Below, piece after piece: positions 1 to 5,312 of a stretch of DNA of 7,210 nucleotides. Both the position numbers and the translations under genes were made by a program. How positions within the stretch are numbered: position 1 is the stretch's first letter; each line of letters starts with the position of its first letter. The notes beneath the pieces are model-generated. The model had not been told where the DNA came from, made no database searches, and saw only the letters and a program-made list of their open reading frames with translations. Origin of the DNA: Benthicola sp964195715 (lineage in GTDB: Bacteria > Gemmatimonadota > Gemmatimonadetes > Palauibacterales > Palauibacteraceae); NCBI GenBank assembly GCA_964195715.1, contig CAXMRU010000271.1:1-7210 (forward strand), read 5' to 3'.

Positions 1-1
1 C

Positions 2-1795
2 CAGCGCTTCCTGGCGAAGCTCAAGCGACGCGGCGTCTTCCGCGCGGCTGCCCTGTACGGGACTGTCGCGTTCGTGGCCATCGAAGGGGCCGACCTGGTC
101 TTTCCACGCCTGGCGTTTCCTGAGTGGACGGTCACGCTCGCCGTGTGGCTCGCGCTCATCGGATTCCCCGTCGCTCTCATTCTGGCCTGGACGTACGAGA
201 GGACTCCTGAGGGGCTGAAGACCACGGATCCGGCAAAGACCGTGGAGCTCGACGCAATCGCAGCGCAGCCACGTCGCAGCCGGTGGCCCGCGGGAATTGC
301 CGCACTCGTGGGAGTCGCGCTGCTGGCGCTCGGCTCCTGGTGGACGCTCACGCGGAGCGGGCCTGGCGCTCAGACCTACGACTCGATCGCGGTCCTTCCG
401 TTCGAGAACATGAGCGATGACCCCGACAACCAGTACTTCAGCGATGGACTCGCCGAGGAGTTGATCAACGCGCTTGCCGGCGTCGAGGATCTCAAGGTCG
501 CCGGCCGGACTTCGTCCTTTGCCCTTCGGGACGCGAATATGGACCTGCGCACGATCGGCGACACGCTCAATGTCGAAACGGTACTCGAGGGAAGCGTCCG
601 ACGATCGGAGGATCGGGTGCGGATCACCGCACTGCTCATCGACGCCGAGACGGGTTTCCCCCTGTGGTCTGCGGAATACGATCGCGACATCACGGACATG
701 TTTCTGGTCCAGGAGGAGTTGGCTCAGTCCATCGTGCGGGCCCTCATTCCGCGGCTCGGGGGTGGTGCGGAAGAACTCTACCGGGGCGGGACGTCTGACG
801 TCCGGGCCTATGACCTGTACCTGGCCGGTCGGCAGAAGTGGTATACACGGAGGATCTCGCTACTGTGGGAGGCGCTAGATGACTTCGAGGAGGCGGTTGA
901 GCGCGACCCGGAGTTCGCACTCGGGTGGAGCGGGCTCGCGGATGCGATCGATGCCATTGCGTTCCGGGATGCCCGTGCGCAGCCTCTGGTGCCCCGAGCG
1001 AAGATGGCGGCACAGAGGGCCGTGCTCCTCGACCCGGACCTGGCCGAGGGTTGGGCCTCGTGGGGTGTTCTCGCGTTCGAAGCGGACAGAGACTGGACCA
1101 CGGCCGAGCTCGCGCTGAAGCGAGCGATTGCGCTCAAGCCCTCGTACGCGTGGGCCCGCTCCTCGCTGGGCGACATGCTTCGTTCCCAAGGGCGAGTGAA
1201 GGAGGCAATCGAACAGCAGCGGATGGCGCTGGAGCTCGATCCGCTCTCACCAGTCATCAACATGACGTTCGGAACGTCCCTGGCCGCGGCGCGCCAATTC
1301 GACGAAAGCCGTGTCCAATACGAGCGCGCTCTCGCCGTGGGGAACCAGGCGTTGGTCCACTCCGCATTGCTATTCTCGGGTCCGCAGTTGGGGTTGGCGA
1401 GTGAGGAGATGGGGAATCATGCGGTCAGCTTCGCACGGTTGCTGGGCGCCCCCGACCCCGAGGTCGCCCGTGTGCTCGGGCACGCCCTCGCCAGCGACGG
1501 GACAGACGATGCGCTTCTGTCCACGGCGCGAGACGCCCTCGCCACACTGGTCGCGGACAGCGTCTTCACTCTGCGGCAGATCGCGGCGCTTTACACAGGT
1601 CTGGGAGACCACGAGGCGGCCCTGGAATGGCTCGAGAAGTCAGCCGCAGAAGGCGACCTTTCGCTGGCCCTCGTCGGCACCGATCCGGCGCTCGACCCGC
1701 TCAGGGATGACCCCCGCATGCAGCGACTGATGGACGAGCTAGGCATGCCGAACGGCTACGACCCGGAGGCCGACACGTACGAGCCGGAGGGCTGA
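2..1795 (+). CDS. TolB/FlgO-like domain and TPR membrane protein, 5'-partial
   Basis: A membrane-anchored protein of unknown exact role, probably a scaffold or sensor; 597 residues are visible and the start codon lies upstream of the window. The frame is open from base 2 and begins QRFLAKLKRRGVFR, the basic juxtamembrane motif that usually sits within about ten residues of the N-terminus in this family, so only a few codons are missing. The GTG at 74 would cut off this motif and half of the first membrane segment. Numbering from the first visible residue: hydrophobic segments near 17-37, 43-63 and 97-117; a TolB/FlgO-like alpha/beta domain at about 126-250 with the signatures SIAVLPFENMS, YFSDGLAEEL and VLEGSVR; then TPR helices at about 286-447 (such as ALDDFEEAVERDP and EAIEQQRMALELDP). 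The C-terminus carries the familiar DPALDPLRDDPR element. Three membrane spans with a basic N-terminus inside would put the TolB-like and TPR parts in the periplasm (inference). Databases often label such proteins adenylate cyclase or FlgO family, but no cyclase, kinase or DNA-binding domain is seen. The family call is firm; the function is not. Confidence 0.9.
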   Translation, partial: QRFLAKLKRRGVFRAAALYGTVAFVAIEGADLVFPRLAFPEWTVTLAVWLALIGFPVALILAWTYERTPEGLKTTDPAKTVELDAIAAQPRRSRWPAGIAALVGVALLALGSWWTLTRSGPGAQTYDSIAVLPFENMSDDPDNQYFSDGLAEELINALAGVEDLKVAGRTSSFALRDANMDLRTIGDTLNVETVLEGSVRRSEDRVRITALLIDAETGFPLWSAEYDRDITDMFLVQEELAQSIVRALIPRLGGGAEELYRGGTSDVRAYDLYLAGRQKWYTRRISLLWEALDDFEEAVERDPEFALGWSGLADAIDAIAFRDARAQPLVPRAKMAAQRAVLLDPDLAEGWASWGVLAFEADRDWTTAELALKRAIALKPSYAWARSSLGDMLRSQGRVKEAIEQQRMALELDPLSPVINMTFGTSLAAARQFDESRVQYERALAVGNQALVHSALLFSGPQLGLASEEMGNHAVSFARLLGAPDPEVARVLGHALASDGTDDALLSTARDALATLVADSVFTLRQIAALYTGLGDHEAALEWLEKSAAEGDLSLALVGTDPALDPLRDDPRMQRLMDELGMPNGYDPEADTYEPEG

Positions 1796-1815
1796 CTTCG
1801 ACCTGGTTCTTTCCT

Positions 1816-1837
1816 GCGCTCGCTCCTGGCCGAGCGC
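1816..1837 (+). terminator. GC-rich hairpin after gene 1, possible terminator
   Basis: GCGCTCG at 1816-1822 pairs perfectly with CGAGCGC at 1831-1837 across an 8-base loop, 20 bases after the TGA of gene 1. No T-tract follows, so it is not a classic Rho-independent terminator. It could stabilise the 3' end of the upstream message or weaken read-through into the protease gene. Short perfect stems also arise by chance in DNA this rich in GC. Confidence 0.3.
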
Positions 1838-1853
1838 GAACTCGTGACGCTTG

Positions 1854-1882
1854 TTGCCGCCCGCCGAGCGCCCACCGATCTT
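1854..1882 (+). promoter_or_regulatory. Weak candidate promoter for the protease gene
   Basis: TTGCCG at 1854-1859 and GATCTT at 1877-1882 are 17 bases apart, 67 bases before the ATG at 1950. Each matches the sigma-70 hexamers at only three positions, so this is a marginal call. It is the best pair I see in the 154-base gap between genes 1 and 2, and the gap itself suggests the protease gene could have its own promoter. Read-through from gene 1 is the alternative. Confidence 0.2.
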
Positions 1883-1940
1883 CCGCGAGATACGGACGCC
1901 TTACCAGACTGGATCCCGCCGAGGCGGAGAGCCAGCATAC

Positions 1941-1944
1941 GGAG
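1941..1944 (+). promoter_or_regulatory. Ribosome binding site deciding the protease start
   Basis: GGAG lies 5 bases before the ATG at 1950. It supports this ATG over the in-frame TTG at 1851, which would add 33 mostly hydrophilic, Arg/Pro-rich residues in front of an otherwise well-formed signal peptide. Confidence 0.65.
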
Positions 1945-1949
1945 CCAAA

Positions 1950-4900
1950 ATGCGATCCCTGACGATTCTGCTGGCCGCGATTCTGACCACCCTGTCCGCG
2001 ATGCAGCCAACCGCCGCACCCGCCCAGGACGACGGGGAGGAGAGCCTGACCCGACTCCTGCGCTTTCCGGACATTCACGAGGATCGGGTCGCCTTCGTAT
2101 ACGCGGGAGACATCTGGATCGCGGACGTGGGAGGAGGCCTGGCCCGGCGCCTCACGTCACACCAGGGGATGGAGGTCTTCCCGAAGTTCTCCCCCGACGG
2201 ACAGTCGATCGCCTTCTCGGGCGAGTACAGCGGAACGCGGCAGGTGCACGTGATCCCGGTCGAGGGCGGTACTCCGCGCCAGCTCACGTTCTACAACGAC
2301 GTCGGTCCGATGCCCCCGCGCGGTGGCTTCGACTACCGGATCCTCGGGTGGACGCCGGACGGCGCGAACGTGGTGTTCCGAGCCAACCGGCTCCCATGGG
2401 GCGTCAGGCTCGGCCAGCCCTACCAGGTGCCCCTGGCCGGCGGGCTCGAGACCCCGCTCCCCATCCCGGAAATCGGAGGGGGCGACCTGTCGCCCGACGG
2501 ATCGCACATGGTTTTCACACCCATGGAGAGGGAATTCCGGACCTGGAAGCGATACCGAGGCGGCCGGGCGCAGGACGTTTGGATCTACGATCTTGCTGCG
2601 AACACGGCCGAACAGATATCCGATGATCCGGCCACCGACAACCAGCCCGTGTGGGTCGGCGAAACGATCTACTTCACTTCGGACCGGGACTGGAAGCTCA
2701 ACCTGTACGCCTACGATCCGGCAACGGGTGACACGAGGAGGGTCACTGCACACGAAGAATTCGACGTCCTGTGGCCGAGCGGTGGCCCGAGCTCGGTGGT
2801 ATACGAGAACGGCGGCTATATCTACCGCTACGACCCGTCCACCGATACGTCGGCTCGTCTACCCATTCGCGTGGGCGGCGATCTGCCGTTCACTCGACCT
2901 TCCGTCCAGAACGTGTCGGACAACATCGAGTCGGCGGAGATATCGTCTTCAGGCGCTCGTGCTCTTTTCGCGGCGCGCGGGGAGGTCTGGACGGTTCCCG
3001 CTGAGAACGGGCGTATCCGCAACCTGACCCGCACCCAGGGCGTGCGGGAGATGTCACCCTCTTGGTCGCCGGACGGACGGTGGGTCGCCTACCTGAGCGA
3101 CGTTACGGGCGAGTATGAGATGTACGTCCGGAGCCGCGACGGCTCGGGCGAGGAGCGTCGCATCACGACGGGCGGTGACATCTGGCGTTTCTCCCCCGTG
3201 TGGTCGCCGGACAGCGAAAAACTGGCGTTCAGCGACAAGAACCAGCGTCTCCGTTACGTGGAGGTCGAGAACGGACGGATCGTGGATGTGGACCGCAGCG
3301 AGACCAGTGACATCTCCAGCTACACCTGGTCTCCCGACAGCCGATGGATCGCGTACACGAAGACGGGTGCGACCCGAATGCAGGTGATCTGGGTCTACTC
3401 GCTCGACAGCGAAGACGCGCAGCCGCTGACTGATCCACTGGTCACCAACTACGCCCCCGTTTTCGACCCGGAAGGCAGGTACCTGTACTTCCTCTCGAAC
3501 CGCGACATGAACCTGACGTTCTCCGGCTGGGAGTTTTCGTACGTCTACACGGGCCCGACGCGCCTCTATCTCGGCACGCTGCACCCGGACATCGAGCGCC
3601 CCTTCCAGCCGAAGAGCGACGACGAGGAGCCCGACGGAGGGAAGGACGACGCAAACGGCGGCACGGACGAAGAATCGGACGATGCTGACACGCCTCTCCG
3701 GTTCCAGGTGGCAGGGTTCGAGTCGCGAGTTGTCGCTGTGCCCGGTCCGTCTGGCAGTTACAGCGGTGCCGAGGCGACGACCGAAGGGCCCCTTTACCTG
3801 TACGAGGCCACTGGAGCGGATGGCCCGCCCGACCTCAAGCGCTACCTGCTCGAAGAGGAGAAGGAAGAGACGATTCTCAAAGGCGTGGGCTTCTTCAACG
3901 TGTCCCGGGATGGGAAGAAGGTCCTGTACTCGGTGCGTGATCAGTGGGGGATCGCGGATGTGACCCCGGACCAGAAAGCCGGAGAGAACCATCTCGATCT
4001 GGACGGCATGGAGGTGCTGATCGACCCACGGGCCGAGTGGGCCCAGATCTACACCGACGCTTGGCGAATCATGCGGGACTGGTTTTACGACCCCGGCATG
4101 CACGGCCTCGATTGGGAGGCCCTGGGGGCCCGCTACGAGCAGCTCGTGCCACACGTCGCCTATCGCGGAGATCTCGACTACATCCTCGGCGAGCTGGGTG
4201 GCGAGCTGAACGTTGGTCACCTTTACGTGAACTGGGGCGACATCCCACGCGTCGAGCGACACGACGGCGGTCTCCTCGGCGCCGAGCTGGTGGCGGACGA
4301 GTCCGGACGCTACCGGATCACGAAGATCTTCCCGGGAGAGAATTGGCACCCCGCCTTCCGGTCGCCCCTCACGGAGCCTGGCGTGAACGTGAGCGAGGGC
4401 GACTTCCTGCTCGCGATCGATGGACATGAGCTCACGACTGCCGAGAACCCGTATCGCTGGCTTCAGAACAAGGCCGGCCGACCGGTCACCCTCACCGTCA
4501 ATGATCGGCCTGACATGGACGGCGCGCGCGATGCGCGAGTCCGACCCGTGGCCAGCGAGACCAACCTCCGGTACCTGGATTGGGTGCAGGACCGGCGCCG
4601 GCGGGTGGCCGAGGCCTCCGGCGGACGGATCGGCTACATCCATCTCCCGAACACCGCTGTCGAGGGGAACCGGGAGCTGTTCAAGCACTTCTACCCGCGG
4701 ACGGACTTCGATGCGCTGATCATCGACGACCGGTACAACGGGGGAGGATTCATCCCGGACCGGATGATAGAGCTTCTCGACCGGCCGGTGCTGGCCTACT
4801 GGGCGCGCCGCGGCATCACTCCGATGCGCACACCCGGCTTCGCGCACGAGGGGCCGAAGGCGATGCTGATCAACGGTCTCGCCGCTTCGGGCGGCGACGC

Positions 4901-5246
4901 ATTGCCATACTTCTTCCGGTTGCGGGGTCTCGGGCCGCTGATCGGCACGCGGACGTGGGGCGGGCTCGTCGGACTGTCAGGCAATCCTGGGCTTGCCGAC
5001 GGAGGGTCGGTTTCCGTGCCTCGCTTCCGGTTCTACGACACCGAGGGTCAGTGGGTCGTGGAGGGAGTGGGAGTAGCCCCTGACATCGAGGTCGTGGACC
5101 GTCCGGACGAGGTCGCGGCGGGCCGAGATCCGAGCCTCGAGCGGGCCATCGACGTCCTGCTGCAGGAGCTGGAGCGCGATCCTCCGACACGCGTCGAGCA
5201 GCCCGCTCCCGTCGTCGATCCGAACTGGGAGGACGGCGGAAGCTGA
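1950..5246 (+). CDS. Exported tricorn-type protease (peptidase family S41)
   Basis: Serine protease of the tricorn class, 1098 residues. Archaeal tricorn trims peptides released by the proteasome; this copy begins with a signal peptide (hydrophobic core about residues 4-18, probable cleavage after APA at 23-25), so it should work in the periplasm. In order: a first WD40/TolB-like propeller (about 38-310, repeats such as SPDGQSIAFS); a second (about 325-670, SPDGRWVAYLS, SPDSRWIAYT) containing an acidic linker at 555-582; the C1 helical domain (about 688-765); a PDZ domain (about 772-855, GDFLLAIDG); and the S41 core (about 872-1075). His757, nucleophile Ser980 in AASGGD and Glu1038 in WVVEGVGVAPDIEV match the tricorn charge relay, and the Ser-to-Glu distance of 58 equals that of the Thermoplasma enzyme (965 to 1023). 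Gly932-Gly933 in RYNGGG fits the oxyanion loop, and GTRTWGG (999-1005) is a family signature. Gly756 stands where tricorn has Ser745. ATG is chosen for its Shine-Dalgarno motif and signal peptide. Catalytically competent by sequence; the substrate is unknown. Confidence 0.95.
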   Translation: MRSLTILLAAILTTLSAMQPTAAPAQDDGEESLTRLLRFPDIHEDRVAFVYAGDIWIADVGGGLARRLTSHQGMEVFPKFSPDGQSIAFSGEYSGTRQVHVIPVEGGTPRQLTFYNDVGPMPPRGGFDYRILGWTPDGANVVFRANRLPWGVRLGQPYQVPLAGGLETPLPIPEIGGGDLSPDGSHMVFTPMEREFRTWKRYRGGRAQDVWIYDLAANTAEQISDDPATDNQPVWVGETIYFTSDRDWKLNLYAYDPATGDTRRVTAHEEFDVLWPSGGPSSVVYENGGYIYRYDPSTDTSARLPIRVGGDLPFTRPSVQNVSDNIESAEISSSGARALFAARGEVWTVPAENGRIRNLTRTQGVREMSPSWSPDGRWVAYLSDVTGEYEMYVRSRDGSGEERRITTGGDIWRFSPVWSPDSEKLAFSDKNQRLRYVEVENGRIVDVDRSETSDISSYTWSPDSRWIAYTKTGATRMQVIWVYSLDSEDAQPLTDPLVTNYAPVFDPEGRYLYFLSNRDMNLTFSGWEFSYVYTGPTRLYLGTLHPDIERPFQPKSDDEEPDGGKDDANGGTDEESDDADTPLRFQVAGFESRVVAVPGPSGSYSGAEATTEGPLYLYEATGADGPPDLKRYLLEEEKEETILKGVGFFNVSRDGKKVLYSVRDQWGIADVTPDQKAGENHLDLDGMEVLIDPRAEWAQIYTDAWRIMRDWFYDPGMHGLDWEALGARYEQLVPHVAYRGDLDYILGELGGELNVGHLYVNWGDIPRVERHDGGLLGAELVADESGRYRITKIFPGENWHPAFRSPLTEPGVNVSEGDFLLAIDGHELTTAENPYRWLQNKAGRPVTLTVNDRPDMDGARDARVRPVASETNLRYLDWVQDRRRRVAEASGGRIGYIHLPNTAVEGNRELFKHFYPRTDFDALIIDDRYNGGGFIPDRMIELLDRPVLAYWARRGITPMRTPGFAHEGPKAMLINGLAASGGDALPYFFRLRGLGPLIGTRTWGGLVGLSGNPGLADGGSVSVPRFRFYDTEGQWVVEGVGVAPDIEVVDRPDEVAAGRDPSLERAIDVLLQELERDPPTRVEQPAPVVDPNWEDGGS

Positions 5247-5267
5247 GTCGAGTCGACAAGGATCCGG

Positions 5268-5280
5268 AAGGGCCGCCCTT
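5268..5280 (+). terminator. Short hairpin after the protease gene
   Basis: AAGGG at 5268-5272 pairs with CCCTT at 5276-5280 around a three-base loop, 21 bases after the protease stop. Only one further T follows, so termination would be weak. A second possible pairing, CCGGA at 5264-5268 with TCCGG at 5295-5299, would enclose it. The stem abuts the candidate promoter of gene 3. Chance occurrence cannot be excluded. Confidence 0.2.
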
Positions 5281-5307
5281 TGCGCCGTTGCCGCTCCGGT
5301 TTATCTT
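5280..5307 (+). promoter_or_regulatory. Candidate promoter of gene 3, possibly giving a leaderless mRNA
   Basis: TTGCGC at 5280-5285 and TATCTT at 5302-5307 are separated by 16 bases. The -10 matches the TATAAT consensus at four of six positions; the -35 keeps only the TTG. The ATG of gene 3 starts at 5313, five bases after the -10, where transcription would normally begin, and no purine-rich Shine-Dalgarno sequence precedes it. Together these suggest a transcript starting at or next to the ATG. This is inference from spacing alone. Confidence 0.4.
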
Positions 5308-5312
5308 GGGCA

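Noticed and set aside
2..1795. Adenylate cyclase, as proteins like gene 1 are often labelled
   Set aside because: No cyclase catalytic domain is visible; the label comes from fusions in other family members.
1916..1927. CCGC/GCGG mini-hairpin before the protease start
   Set aside because: A four-base stem in GC-rich DNA is too short to support a regulatory role.
1851..1949. TTG at 1851 as start of the protease
   Set aside because: It adds 33 residues before a standard signal peptide and has no good ribosome binding site, whereas ATG at 1950 has GGAG at 5 bases.
1844..2626. Plus-strand 260-codon frame overlapping the protease start
   Set aside because: It is rich in Arg, Pro and Gly as expected for an out-of-frame GC-rich read, and it overlaps the signal peptide and first propeller.
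1950..3960. Identification as TolB of the Tol-Pal system because of TolB-like propeller repeats
   Set aside because: The propellers are followed by C1, PDZ and S41 domains with catalytic residues, which defines a tricorn-type protease; no other tol-pal genes are present.
3054..4847. Long minus-strand open frame (597 codons) inside the protease gene
   Set aside because: It lies wholly antisense to the conserved propeller, PDZ and S41 regions and encodes no recognisable domain.
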